Source of the DNA: Sphingomonas sp. HITSZ_GF
Lineage (GTDB): Bacteria; Pseudomonadota; Alphaproteobacteria; Sphingomonadales; Sphingomonadaceae
Length of the DNA: 64,000 nucleotides
NCBI RefSeq assembly: GCF_029543155.1
Contig: NZ_JARQXA010000001.1
Span: forward strand, 1,116,001 to 1,180,000
Direction: 5' to 3'
The notes under the pieces: model-generated
What the model saw: only the letters and a program-made list of their open reading frames with translations
What the model was told of the DNA's origin: nothing
The model's database searches: none
Shown: positions 1 to 9,088 of the stretch, piece after piece
How the letters are laid out: each line of letters begins with the position of its first letter
Numbering within the stretch: the stretch's first letter is position 1
Position numbers and translations under genes: made by a program

Positions 1-2021
1 GCGAACCGCCCGGAATTGACGTCGATCGCCAGCCGGTTGCCGGTGCGCACCAGCACATCGGCGTTGAACGGCCCATAATCGGTGTCGCCCTTGGCCAGCA
101 CCGCCCACGCATTGTCGCGCCCGCGCACCTGCGCCTCGAGATCGACCAGCCCGATCCCCAGACCCGGCTTTGGCGCCTTGAGCAGCACCACGGGCGCATT
201 GAGCGTGCCGGTCACCCGCGCAGTCAGCGGGCCATATTGGTCGGATACCGCATCGGCGTTGATCAGGATCGGCCCCGCCGGATCATAGCGCCCCGATCCG
301 CGCAGCACGCGGAACTGCGGCGCCTTCATCCTCACGTCGCTGATGCTGATGATGCCCTTCGGATCGAGCACCAGCCGTGCCGAGGCGACGGCGTTGCCAC
401 CCAGGAACTCGCGCGCGCCATCGCTGAAGATCTTGCGCGTGTTGCCAGCAATATGCCCCTTGATCCCCCAGCCGCCGCCGGGCGCGGCGTACAACTCGGC
501 ATCGGTCTTGAGGTCGACGATGCCGACGCCGTCGATCTGATAGTCGTTCACCCGCCCCTTGAGCGCGCCGGTATAGCGGCCCCGCCCGATATCGGCGGCA
601 ACGATCGCAGTGGCGTCGATCTTGTCCGAACGCAGCCGTAGATTGTCCGAGAGGATCTGCTGGCCCGAAATCGCGAGATCGCCGTTCACGGTCAGGTTGG
701 TCACCAGCCCGCCCGCTGCGGCGTTGAGCCCCGAAACCCGCGCCGCCCGCGCCTTCACCGGCACCAGGATGCGATTGGCGTCCACCCGCGCCTGCCCCTC
801 GGCATAGAGCTTCTCGGCAACCATCTCGCCAAAGCCCAGCGCCGCGGCGGAAAGCTTGTAGTCGACCACGGGCCGGTCGAATGCGCCGTCGAGCGCCAGC
901 GATGCGCGCACCGACCGGCCGACCAGATTGGGTGCGATCGCGCCTGCCTTGAGCAGGATCGCGTCGATCTTGAGATTGTGGAAGCGGTTGTTGCCAAGAT
1001 CGACCTGCCCCGTCGCTTCGGCCTGGAGGGCGTCCGAATGGAGCTTGATCACGCCGTCCGCCACGCGGTTCGCCCATTTGGCGTCGAGATCGAGATCGAG
1101 CTGCGGCGCGGCCAGCCGCTCGACCGGCCCCTTCAGCCACAGGCCCGGGTGCAGCGGCCCGCGCAGCTGGAAGCGACCATTGGTCGCCACCAGGTCGAGA
1201 TTGGCAAGCTCGGCCCCGCCCAGCATGCCCAGCGCCTTGCCCTGCCAGCGCGCCCAATCGCCCTTGCCGGCGACGTTCAGCGCCAGCGGCGCATCCAGCC
1301 CGGCCAACCCGGCGACAAGCCCCTTGGCCGGCGCATCAAGCTTCAGGTCGATGTCGAGCTTGTTCCTGTCCGGCGTCGCGTCGAGCCGGAGCGCCAGCTT
1401 GTCGCCGCCTGCCACGCCCGGCGCGGAGAGCGTGCCGCCGTCGAGCACCAGTTCGGCGCGCCCGTCAGCGAGATGCGCCCTGCCCGCCAGCCGCCCGAGA
1501 TAGCGGGCACGCCCATCGACTTCCCTGGCGATGTCGATCCGGGCGATGTCGAGCCTGCCCACATCGATGTTGAGATCGGGGAGCAGCGGCGCGTTGGGGT
1601 CGCCCGAGGATTTGAGCGCCGGCAGCCGCAGCAGCTTCACCTCGGGGCTGGTCAGGCTGCGCACGTCGACCCGGTTGCGCAGATAGGCGAAGGGCCGCCA
1701 GTCCATCCGGATCTCGCGCGAAATAGCGAACACGCCCTTTGTGTCGCGCACCTGCACGTCGCGGAGGATCATCGCGCCGTACAGCGATCCGTCGATCCGC
1801 CCGACGCGGAAGTTCAGCCCCGATCCGAGCGTGATCCTGGCGATCTGGTCCGCGACGAAGCGACGCCCCGGCTGGGTGTTGATGCCGAGCACCAGCGCGG
1901 TCGCCGCCAGTGCCAGCCCGGCCAGCGCGATCCCGGCCCATTTCGCCACGCGCTGCCACAAGGGCCTGCGCACCACCACGACCTCTGGCTCGGCCGCCGC
2001 CTCAGGCGTCTCGTCCGCCAT
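1..2021 (-). CDS. tamB: TamB-type translocation/assembly protein, N-terminal part (runs off the window)
   Basis: The first 673 residues of a large protein whose 3' part lies left of the window. After a short acidic, proline-rich tail there is one membrane anchor (about residues 28-47), followed by long repetitive beta-rich sequence with alternating hydrophobics (LDLDLDAKW, GKGDWARWQGKAL), typical of the TamB/AsmA-like beta-groove that spans the periplasm and shuttles lipids or outer-membrane proteins. The ATG overlaps the tamA stop by one base (TGATG), so the two genes are translationally coupled. Pairing with tamA directly upstream supports the TamA-TamB assignment. The start choice is firm; the C-terminal DUF490 domain is outside the window. 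Confidence 0.85.
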   Translation of the reverse strand, partial: MADETPEAAAEPEVVVVRRPLWQRVAKWAGIALAGLALAATALVLGINTQPGRRFVADQIARITLGSGLNFRVGRIDGSLYGAMILRDVQVRDTKGVFAISREIRMDWRPFAYLRNRVDVRSLTSPEVKLLRLPALKSSGDPNAPLLPDLNIDVGRLDIARIDIAREVDGRARYLGRLAGRAHLADGRAELVLDGGTLSAPGVAGGDKLALRLDATPDRNKLDIDLKLDAPAKGLVAGLAGLDAPLALNVAGKGDWARWQGKALGMLGGAELANLDLVATNGRFQLRGPLHPGLWLKGPVERLAAPQLDLDLDAKWANRVADGVIKLHSDALQAEATGQVDLGNNRFHNLKIDAILLKAGAIAPNLVGRSVRASLALDGAFDRPVVDYKLSAAALGFGEMVAEKLYAEGQARVDANRILVPVKARAARVSGLNAAAGGLVTNLTVNGDLAISGQQILSDNLRLRSDKIDATAIVAADIGRGRYTGALKGRVNDYQIDGVGIVDLKTDAELYAAPGGGWGIKGHIAGNTRKIFSDGAREFLGGNAVASARLVLDPKGIISISDVRMKAPQFRVLRGSGRYDPAGPILINADAVSDQYGPLTARVTGTLNAPVVLLKAPKPGLGIGLVDLEAQVRGRDNAWAVLAKGDTDYGPFNADVLVRTGNRLAIDVNSGRF

Positions 2022-4345
2022 CAGAAGGCCTGCCCGATCGAGATGTAGAGCGCGATCTTTGATTCGTTCGGCTTACGCTTGATCGGCGTCGCCACGTCGA
2101 CGCGGATCGGGCCGAAATTGGTATAGAGCCGCCCGCCGATTCCCGCGCCGAAGCGGATGTTCTGCAGCGTCGGATAGATGCCTTCATAGACTTGGCCGGC
2201 ATCGATGAACGGCACGATGCCGTAATTGCCGAAGCGATAGCGCGCCTCGAGCGCGAACTCGTTGAACGAACGCCCGCCCACCGGCTTGTCGTCGGGCGAG
2301 CGCGGGCCCAGCTCCTGATAGCCGAAGCCCCGCACCGATCCGCCGCCACCGGCATAATAGCGGCGCGACGGCGGCAGGTCGTCGCGGGCGATGCCCGGGA
2401 TCGACCCCACGCGCGCGCGTCCGGCGATCACGATGCTGCTCGATACCGGCTGGTAATAGGTCCCCTCGAGCATCAGCCGGGCATAGGGGCGCACCGATCC
2501 GCGCACCGAAGTTTCCGGGCTGGCATTGGCCTTGATCCGGAAGCCGCGCGTCGGGTTCAGCAGATTGTCCGAACTGTCATAGCCAAGGAACAGCGGCGCC
2601 GCCGCGATCAGCCAGGTTCCGCGGTCGCGCTGGTTGCGGTTGTAGTTCCAGCGATCCTCGTTGGTGCCGACCAGCTCGATGCCGTAGAAATAGGTCCAGC
2701 GCTTCTGCCAGATCGGCGTGGAATCGCGCGAGACGCGGGCCGAGAACGAACCGGTATAGGCCTCATAGGCGTCGTAATTCTTGTGCTCGGCCGCCACCGC
2801 GAGCTGCAGCGTGCGATCGCGCTGGCCCCAGTTCGATCGGCGGAAAGTGGTGGTGAGCCCCTGTTCCTGCGTGCCGAGCACGCCCGAGACGATCAGCGCG
2901 CCTTCGGGCGGGAACAGGTTGCGGTGCGTCCAGCTGCCGGTGAGCTTGAGCCCCTCGCCGGTCGAATAGCCGATCTCGGCGGCAAGCGTGCGCGGGCGCC
3001 CCGGGTTCTGGCGGACGAGCAGGTCGACCACCTCGGTGCCGTCCGGCCCCGGCTGGCCGGTGCGCACCGGCTCGACAGAGACGGTGGAGAACAGGCTGGT
3101 CGCGATCATCGCGGCGCGCAGATCGTCCACGGCGCGCACGTCGTAGAGCTCGCCGGGCTTGTAGCGGCGCAGCACCCGGATGTGATCGGCGCCGAACGCC
3201 GGCTTGCGCGCGCGGCGCTGGCGGCGGGTGCGGCGCTCGGTGGTAGTAACCGTGGCGCCATCGGCGCTTGCCGCCGGATCGGCGCTGCCCGCACCGCGAC
3301 CTGCCATGTTCGCCGCGCCCACTTCGGTGCGGATATCGCCGAACACCGCGCGCGGCCCCAGCTCGATCGGCAGCGTATAGTCGCCGATCTGTGTCTCGCC
3401 ATCGAGCAGGATGTCGCGCTGCCCCAGCTTGAAGAAGGGATAGCCCTGTTGCGGCAGCCGCAGCGCCACATTGGCCTCAGCGCCCTGGATCCGCTCGGCC
3501 TCGATCGGATCGCCGGGGTTGAGGTTCAGCTCGCGCAGCAGCAGCCCGGCGGGCACGGTCGGCTGGCTGTCCACCTTGACGTCGCCCAGCCGGTAGAGCG
3601 GCCCCGGCGTAACGCTGATCGTCGCGCGCACGCCGCCCTGCCGCGCCGGATCGGGCTCGACCGTCGAGACCGCCGTCGCATCATAATAGCCGCGCGAGTT
3701 GAGCAGGCGGATCGCCAGCTTCTCGTCCTCGCGCGCTCGCGCCGCGACCATCGCGGTGTTCGCCGCCCGGCCGCCGCCATTCTCCAGCGCCGACAGGTCC
3801 TCGAACAGGTCCTCCAGCCCCAGCGCGGAAAGCCCTTCCTCCCGCGTCGAATAGCGGATCGTCACAGCCTTCTTGTCGGCGGTCTTATCCTCCACCTCGG
3901 GCTCGACCTTGAACTCGGCGAGCGGCGGCAGCGGCCGGGCGAATTCGGGATCCTCGGCCGGGGCGGCGGCAAAGGTCTCCTCGGCCTGTTGCTGGATCTG
4001 CTGGGTCGCCTGGCCCTGCGTCACCGGCACCGGCGCCGGCGTGCCGCCCGCCGTCGGCGGCAGCGCCTCGAGCGGTGCGTTGATGTCGCCCTCGACCTTC
4101 GGCATCGCCTTTTCGAACTGGTCGTCGGGCACGATCGGACTCTCGTCGACCGGGGTGACGACGACGGTGCCGTCTTGCGTGGCAGCGGGAGCCGGGGTCG
4201 GCGTGGCACTGGGTGCAGGCGCAGGGCCCGAGGGCGGTGCGCCCTGTCCCGGCTTCGGATCGGAAATCTGGGCATGCGCCAGCCCCGGCACGAATGCCGT
4301 GCCGGCGAGCGCCGCCAGCCAAATCCGCTTTACCCCTTTACGCAA
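2021..4345 (-). CDS. tamA: TamA/BamA-family outer membrane assembly protein
   Basis: A 774-residue Omp85-family protein. A signal peptide (about residues 1-25, ending AHA) leads to a long low-complexity Pro/Ala linker, POTRA-like domains (about 160-420), then a 16-strand barrel region ending in the terminal aromatic signature IGQAF. The motif GGGGSVRGFGYQELGPR is the conserved VRGF loop of Omp85 proteins. No ATG is available: TTG at 4345 is the best start, preceded by AAGGGAG. It would insert in the outer membrane and work with TamB, encoded directly downstream with a one-base overlap. The linker of about 100 residues between the signal peptide and the first POTRA is long. Omp85 identity is sure; TamA rather than BamA is inferred from the tamB neighbour. 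Confidence 0.88.
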   Translation of the reverse strand: MRKGVKRIWLAALAGTAFVPGLAHAQISDPKPGQGAPPSGPAPAPSATPTPAPAATQDGTVVVTPVDESPIVPDDQFEKAMPKVEGDINAPLEALPPTAGGTPAPVPVTQGQATQQIQQQAEETFAAAPAEDPEFARPLPPLAEFKVEPEVEDKTADKKAVTIRYSTREEGLSALGLEDLFEDLSALENGGGRAANTAMVAARAREDEKLAIRLLNSRGYYDATAVSTVEPDPARQGGVRATISVTPGPLYRLGDVKVDSQPTVPAGLLLRELNLNPGDPIEAERIQGAEANVALRLPQQGYPFFKLGQRDILLDGETQIGDYTLPIELGPRAVFGDIRTEVGAANMAGRGAGSADPAASADGATVTTTERRTRRQRRARKPAFGADHIRVLRRYKPGELYDVRAVDDLRAAMIATSLFSTVSVEPVRTGQPGPDGTEVVDLLVRQNPGRPRTLAAEIGYSTGEGLKLTGSWTHRNLFPPEGALIVSGVLGTQEQGLTTTFRRSNWGQRDRTLQLAVAAEHKNYDAYEAYTGSFSARVSRDSTPIWQKRWTYFYGIELVGTNEDRWNYNRNQRDRGTWLIAAAPLFLGYDSSDNLLNPTRGFRIKANASPETSVRGSVRPYARLMLEGTYYQPVSSSIVIAGRARVGSIPGIARDDLPPSRRYYAGGGGSVRGFGYQELGPRSPDDKPVGGRSFNEFALEARYRFGNYGIVPFIDAGQVYEGIYPTLQNIRFGAGIGGRLYTNFGPIRVDVATPIKRKPNESKIALYISIGQAF

Positions 4346-4443
4346 ACGGCTCCCTTTCGAGCCGTGTTCCTAGCCCGGCCCTCTCGCAAGCGTAACGACC
4401 CAAAAGCGCTTTGGGTCCGTCGGTTTCCGAAAGTTCAGCTATT

Positions 4444-6567
4444 TCAGCGCACTACCGCCTTCGCTTCAGCGCGAAACCTGTGGAGAAGTGGCTCGGTATA
4501 GCCATTGGGCTGGTCGAGCCCCTCGAAAACCAGCGCGCGTGCCGCCTGGAAGGCCAGGCTGGTCTCCTCCTGCCCCGCCATCGGCCGGTACAGCGGATCG
4601 TCCCGGTTCTGCGCATCGACCTTCGCCGCCATCCGCCGCAGCGCCGCCTCGACATCGTCCGCCCGCGCCACGCCGTGGAGCAGCCAGTTGGCAAGGTGCT
4701 GCGATGAGATGCGCAGCGTCGCGCGGTCCTCCATCAGCCCCACGTCATGGATGTCGGGCACCTTGGAGCAGCCGACGCCCTGGTCGATCCAGCGCACGAC
4801 ATAGCCGAGGATGCCCTGGGCGTTGTTGTCGAGTTCCTGCGCCACTTCCTCCGCCTGCCAGTTGCGCCCGTTCGCCAGCGGCACGGTGAGCAGCGGCGCC
4901 AGGCCCGGGATCGCCTCGCCGGCGATTTCCTGCTGCCGCGCGAACACGTCGACCTGGTGGTAGTGGAGCGCATGCAGCGTCGCCGCGGTCGGGCTCGGCA
5001 CCCAGGCGGTGTTCGCCCCGCTCATCGGATGCGCGATCTTCTGCGCCAGCATGTCGGCCATCCGGTCGGGCGCCGCCCACATGCCCTTGCCGATCTGCGC
5101 CTTGCCGCTCAGCCCGCAGGCCAGGCCGATGCGGACGTTGCGATCCTCATAGGCCTTGATCCAGTCGGCACCCTTCATCTCGCCCTTGGGCACCATCGGC
5201 CCGGCGCGCATGCTGGTGTGGATCTCGTCGCCGGTACGGTCGAGGAAGCCGGTGTTGATGAAGACGATGCGATCCTGGACGGCGTGAATGCACGCCGCGA
5301 GATTGACCGAGGTCCGCCGCTCCTCGTCCATCACGCCGACCTTGATCGTGTGGCGCGGCAGCACCAGCAGGTCTTCCACCGCGTCGAACAGCGCGTTGGT
5401 GAAAGCGCATTCCTCGGGCCCGTGCATCTTGGGCTTCACGATATAGACCGATCCCGCGCGGCTGTTGCGGTACTTGCCCAGACCCCGCAGGTCGTAGAGC
5501 GCGATCGTGCTGGTCAGGATCGCGTCGAGCACGCCCTCCGGCGCCTCGCTGCCATCGGGAAGATGCACCGCCGGCGTCGTCATCAGATGCCCGACATTGC
5601 GGACGAACAGCAGCGAGCGCCCGTGCAGCCCCCCGCGATCGGGATTGAGCCGCCGGGTCAGCGTCTTGCCGCCCTTGTCGAAGCTTTCCTCCAGGTCGCC
5701 CTGCATCAGCCCCAGCCAGTTGGCATAGGCGGCAACCTTGTCCTCCGCATCGACCGCGGCGATCGAATCCTCCAGGTCGACGATCGCGGTCAGCGCACTC
5801 TCCAGGATCACGTCGGCGATGCCCGCGGGGTCGGTGCGGCCGATCGGATGATCGCGGTCGATCACCACTTCGATATGCAGGCCGTTGTGGCGGAAGATAA
5901 GGGCATTCGGCGCGCCCGGCTCGCCGCGGAAACCGACCCATTGGTCGTCGTCCTCCGAGTGCCAGTCGCCTTCGAGATTCATCGAGAACTCCGCGGTCGC
6001 AAAACGCGGCCGTCCGTCTTCGATCGTGATCCCGACAACGTCTTCCCAATGCCCCCTGGAAAGAGGCACCGCCTTGTCGAGAAATTCCTTCGCATAGGCG
6101 ATCACCTGCGCCCCGCGCGCCGCGTCATAGCCGCCCGGCTTGGCCACGCCCGGCAGCGCATCGGTGCCGTAGAGCGCATCGTACAGGCTGCCCCAGCGCG
6201 CATTGGCGGCATTGAGCACGAAGCGGGCATTGAGCGCCGGCACGACGAGCTGCGGTCCCGCCATCGTCGCAATCTCGGCGTCGACGTTGCGCGTGCCGAT
6301 CGCGAACGGCGCCGGCTCCGCCGCCAGATAGCCGATCCCGCGCAGGAAGTCCTGGTCGCCCGAGCGCTCCGGCTGCGCATCGATCGCCGCCTGGATCGCA
6401 TCGCGCTTGGCCAGCAGCGCGCGATTCTCAGGCGCGAAGGTTGCGAAAATCTCCGCCACGCCCGCCCACCAGCCTTCGGCCGGGATATCGAGCCCCGGCA
6501 GCACGCGTTCCTCGACGAAGCGCGCGAGCGGCTCGGCGACGGACAGGCCGGAACGAATGACGGTCAT
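4444..6567 (-). CDS. glcB: Malate synthase G
   Basis: A 707-residue, full-length malate synthase G, condensing glyoxylate with acetyl-CoA to malate in the glyoxylate bypass. Visible hallmarks are the long form of about 720 residues, [15 protein letters not shown], the [12 protein letters not shown] segment, [11 protein letters not shown] and the late catalytic-region stretch [27 protein letters not shown] (here beginning GVGCSK). The ATG at 6567 is chosen over an upstream in-frame ATG because AGGAGG lies six bases before it. It lies 78 bp downstream of a MarR-type regulator on the same strand, so the two may be co-transcribed. No isocitrate lyase is in the window. Confidence 0.96.
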   Translation of the reverse strand: MTVIRSGLSVAEPLARFVEERVLPGLDIPAEGWWAGVAEIFATFAPENRALLAKRDAIQAAIDAQPERSGDQDFLRGIGYLAAEPAPFAIGTRNVDAEIATMAGPQLVVPALNARFVLNAANARWGSLYDALYGTDALPGVAKPGGYDAARGAQVIAYAKEFLDKAVPLSRGHWEDVVGITIEDGRPRFATAEFSMNLEGDWHSEDDDQWVGFRGEPGAPNALIFRHNGLHIEVVIDRDHPIGRTDPAGIADVILESALTAIVDLEDSIAAVDAEDKVAAYANWLGLMQGDLEESFDKGGKTLTRRLNPDRGGLHGRSLLFVRNVGHLMTTPAVHLPDGSEAPEGVLDAILTSTIALYDLRGLGKYRNSRAGSVYIVKPKMHGPEECAFTNALFDAVEDLLVLPRHTIKVGVMDEERRTSVNLAACIHAVQDRIVFINTGFLDRTGDEIHTSMRAGPMVPKGEMKGADWIKAYEDRNVRIGLACGLSGKAQIGKGMWAAPDRMADMLAQKIAHPMSGANTAWVPSPTAATLHALHYHQVDVFARQQEIAGEAIPGLAPLLTVPLANGRNWQAEEVAQELDNNAQGILGYVVRWIDQGVGCSKVPDIHDVGLMEDRATLRISSQHLANWLLHGVARADDVEAALRRMAAKVDAQNRDDPLYRPMAGQEETSLAFQAARALVFEGLDQPNGYTEPLLHRFRAEAKAVVR

Positions 6568-6645
6568 GAAAATCCTCCTGCGACACGATACTTGGCGTTC
6601 GCCTGGGGAGGGCATGCCCCGCTTAGGCCATCGCCGCCCTCGCGA

Positions 6646-7095
6646 TCAAGAGCCGTGTTCGATATCCTCGACCGCCGCCTCGATCCGGTCGAGCATTTCG
6701 CGCAGCAGCAGCCGTTCCTCGCGTGAGAAGCCGGCGAACACCTGCTTCTCCAGCTCGATCGCCTTGGGCGCGACTTCCTCGTACAGCTCCCACCCCGCCT
6801 TGCTCAGCGTCAGCAGGTGCGATCGCTGGTCGCCGGGATTGCTCGCCCGGCTGATCAGCCCGCGCTCGGCCAGCGCGATCGCCGCCCGGCTTACGGTCAC
6901 CTTGTCCATCCGCGTGCGGCCGCACAGCGCCTGCTGGCTCATCGCCCCGCCCTCGGCCAGGATCGTCACCAGCCGCCATTCGGGGATCTTCAGCCCGAAC
7001 AGCGCGCGATAGGCACTCGCCACGGCGTCGGAAACCGCGTTGGACGCGATCGACAGGCGATAGGGCAGGAAATCGTCGAGCTTCAATGCGGTCAT
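6646..7095 (-). CDS. MarR-family transcriptional regulator
   Basis: A 149-residue winged-helix protein. The N-terminal dimerisation helix is followed by the recognition segment MSQQALCGRTRMDKVTVSRAAIALAERGLISRASNPGDQRSHLLTLSKAG, where the D-x-R of the wing (GDQRS) is characteristic of MarR. C-terminal helices complete the dimer interface. It sits immediately upstream of glcB in the same direction. A candidate promoter is found at 7111-7138 and an inverted repeat overlaps its -35 region, consistent with autoregulation. The ligand cannot be read from sequence. There is hardly any Shine-Dalgarno sequence before the ATG, and the predicted leader is very short. Confidence 0.9.
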   Translation of the reverse strand: MTALKLDDFLPYRLSIASNAVSDAVASAYRALFGLKIPEWRLVTILAEGGAMSQQALCGRTRMDKVTVSRAAIALAERGLISRASNPGDQRSHLLTLSKAGWELYEEVAPKAIELEKQVFAGFSREERLLLREMLDRIEAAVEDIEHGS

Positions 7096-7110
7096 ACAGT
7101 GAGCCTATTT

Positions 7111-7152
7111 ATCGTATTTAGCCTTGCGCAACTGACAACGCTGGACAGTTGC
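7111..7152 (-). promoter_or_regulatory. Candidate promoter and operator of the MarR gene
   Basis: On the minus strand TTGTCA (7138-7133) and TACGAT (7116-7111) are separated by 16 bases and end 15 bases before the MarR start codon. The -35 box lies inside the inverted repeat GCAACTG-11 nt-CAGTTGC (7128-7152). This is where an autorepressor would be expected to bind; binding is inferred. Confidence 0.45.
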
Positions 7153-7281
7153 ATATTTTGCAATGCTACCGGTAACACTTCGCACTTGCGATAGAAACCG
7201 CTGCGATGCACAAAGATCGGGCCTTTCAGGCATCCTCTCCTAAGACTTTCACGGCCGTCCTTCGGGGCGGCCTTTTTTTTT
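7142..7281 (+). ncRNA. Candidate trans-acting small RNA with UUCG terminator
   Basis: The plus strand has no credible protein gene here, yet it ends in a textbook intrinsic terminator (7253-7281). Upstream are small hairpins (TCGCA-CT-TGCGA near 7179-7190; GCCT-TTC-AGGC near 7221-7231) and between them and the terminator an unpaired C/U-rich stretch CATCCTCTCCTAAG (7231-7244). That stretch is complementary to AGGAGAGGA-type ribosome binding sites. A weak -35-like TGGACA (7142-7147) is the only promoter hint, so the 5' end is a guess. Confidence 0.4.
7253..7281 (+). terminator. Rho-independent terminator (UUCG tetraloop)
   Basis: GGCCGTCC and GGGCGGCC form an eight-pair stem closed by a TTCG loop and followed by nine T residues. 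It is oriented to the plus strand, although both flanking genes are on the minus strand, so it must end a plus-strand transcript that is not a recognised gene. Confidence 0.85.
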
Positions 7282-7310
7282 GCGCGCGATCCGGGCGGCC
7301 GCAAGGGCGT

Positions 7311-7652
7311 TCAATGCGGCCGGCTCAGCGTCCAGGACGCGATATAGTCGGGATCGATCACGCGATCGTCCGCATCCTTCAGCTCGTAGATGCCGGGATC
7401 GGCCGGCTCGAACGCGTCGAGCAGCGGCGGCAGCGTGACGATCTCGCCGCGACGCTTCCCTTCCAGCCGCAGCGTGATTCCCTCGCCGGGATCGACTTCC
7501 ATCACCGTTCCGAAGAACTGTTCCCGCCAATCGCCCTCCGCGCCGCGGTGGGTGAGCCCGACCAGCACCGTCGCGCCTTCGAGGCGGGCGGCGGCGGCGT
7601 GATCCCACGTCTCCTCCGCCCCGCCCACATTCTCCCAGCGTTCGTCAGCCAC
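7311..7652 (-). CDS. Conserved hypothetical protein, 113 aa
   Basis: A small soluble protein with no signal peptide or membrane segment that I can see. It contains a compact beta-rich stretch (GATVLVGLTHRG, EQFFGTVMEVDPGEGITLRLEGK) resembling a small barrel, but I do not recognise the family. The start is GTG at 7652, only three bases after the stop of the upstream aldehyde dehydrogenase gene, which argues for co-transcription and coupling. I propose no function. Confidence 0.75.
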   Translation of the reverse strand: MADERWENVGGAEETWDHAAAARLEGATVLVGLTHRGAEGDWREQFFGTVMEVDPGEGITLRLEGKRRGEIVTLPPLLDAFEPADPGIYELKDADDRVIDPDYIASWTLSRPH

Positions 7653-7655
7653 GCC

Positions 7656-9065
7656 TCACCCCTTCATCTGCCGCTTGATCGTCGCCTGCGTCGCCTTGCC
7701 ATAAGGCGGCTTCATCCCCGCCAGCCTGGCGACGTCGAGCCGCGGCTGGCTGTAGATCGCCTTGGCGTGGCTGAAGGTGCGGAAGCCGATCTCGCCATGA
7801 TAGGCGCCCATGCCCGAGGGGCCGATGCCGCCGAACGGCAGATCTTCCTGGCTGACATGGAAGATCACGTCGTTGACGGTGGCACCGCCCGAGATCGTCC
7901 GGTCGAGCACCTGCCGCCGCTCGGCCTTGTCCTGCCCGAAATAATAGAGCGCCAGCGGCCGGTCGCGCCGGTTCACTTCGCCGATCGCTTCCTCGGTGGT
8001 CCGGTAGCTGCGCACCGGCAGCACCGGCCCGAAGATCTCCTCCTGCATCACCATCATGTCGTCGGTGGGGTTGCGGACGATGTGGAGCGGCAGCTTGCGG
8101 CTGTTCGAGGCGGCGAAATCCTCGCCCGCCGGATTGACCGCGATCACCTCGCCGCCTTTCGCGCGGGCATCCTCGATCCAGTCGGTCAGCCGCTGATAAT
8201 GGCGATCGTTGATCACCGCGGTGTAGTCGGGGTTCGTCAGCAGGCTGGGATACATGCGTGATGCCGCGGCGACGAGCCCGTCGACCACCGCCGCCTCCTT
8301 CTCCTCGGGCACCAGCATATAGTCGGGCGCCAGGCAGATCTGCCCGGCATTGAGCATCTTGCCCAGCGCCACCCGCTCGGTTGCCCGGGCGATGTCGGCC
8401 GAACGGCCTACCACCACCGGCGACTTGCCGCCCAACTCGAGCGTCACCGGCACCAGATTGTCCGCCGCTGCATGCAGGATGTGCCGGCCGATGCCGGTCG
8501 CGCCGGTGAACAGCAGGTGGTCGAAGGGCAGCTCGGCGAACGCCTTGCCCACCTCCGGCCCGCCGCCGATGAACGCCAGCTCCTCGGGCGCGAAATAGCG
8601 CGCCGCCAGCTCGGCCATCAGCGCGGCGGTCACCGGCGTATATTCGCTGGTCTTCACCATCGCGCGGTTGCCCGCGGCGAACACGCCGGCAAGCGGGCTC
8701 ATCACCAGCTGCACCGGGAAATTCCACGGTGCGATGATCCCCACCACGCCCTTGGGCTGATATTCGATCCGGGCCCGCCCGCCGAGCAGGCCCAGCGGGA
8801 ACATCGCCGGCTTGCGGCTCGCCTTCGACCAGGCCTTGAGATGCTTGCGGGCATGCGAAAGCGGCCCCACCGATGCGGCGATATCGGTGATCATCGATTG
8901 CTCGCGGCTGCGATGACCGAAATCCTCGCTCAGCGCATCGCAGAGCGCGCCCGCATTCTCCGAGACCATCGCGATCGCCCGCGTCAGCCGGTCGCGGCGC
9001 ACGTCCAGCGGCACCGGCAGCTCGGCCATGAAGGCGGCGCGCTGGCGGTCGAGAATGTCCTTCAT
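7656..9065 (-). CDS. Coniferyl-aldehyde-type NAD(P) aldehyde dehydrogenase
   Basis: A 469-residue class-3-like aldehyde dehydrogenase, shorter than the usual 500. Seen: PWNFP with the oxyanion Asn115, the base in LELGGKSP (Glu210), the nucleophile in NAGQICLAPDY (Cys244), and EEIFGPVLPV. It lacks the N-terminal extension, like CalB coniferyl aldehyde dehydrogenases and fatty aldehyde dehydrogenases. It would oxidise aromatic or medium-chain aldehydes to acids in the cytoplasm. The ATG at 9065 follows GAGGAGAGGAC; an upstream open frame merely shadows the prepilin peptidase gene. The exact substrate is inferred only from family resemblance. Confidence 0.88.
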   Translation of the reverse strand: MKDILDRQRAAFMAELPVPLDVRRDRLTRAIAMVSENAGALCDALSEDFGHRSREQSMITDIAASVGPLSHARKHLKAWSKASRKPAMFPLGLLGGRARIEYQPKGVVGIIAPWNFPVQLVMSPLAGVFAAGNRAMVKTSEYTPVTAALMAELAARYFAPEELAFIGGGPEVGKAFAELPFDHLLFTGATGIGRHILHAAADNLVPVTLELGGKSPVVVGRSADIARATERVALGKMLNAGQICLAPDYMLVPEEKEAAVVDGLVAAASRMYPSLLTNPDYTAVINDRHYQRLTDWIEDARAKGGEVIAVNPAGEDFAASNSRKLPLHIVRNPTDDMMVMQEEIFGPVLPVRSYRTTEEAIGEVNRRDRPLALYYFGQDKAERRQVLDRTISGGATVNDVIFHVSQEDLPFGGIGPSGMGAYHGEIGFRTFSHAKAIYSQPRLDVARLAGMKPPYGKATQATIKRQMKG

Positions 9066-9088
9066 GTCCTCTCCTCTTTCCGGGGAGC

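Noticed and set aside
7206..8261. Long plus-strand open frame across the terminator at 7253-7281
   Set aside because: It is the mirror of the aldehyde dehydrogenase and the 113-aa gene, Arg/His-rich as GC shadows are, and runs through a terminator.
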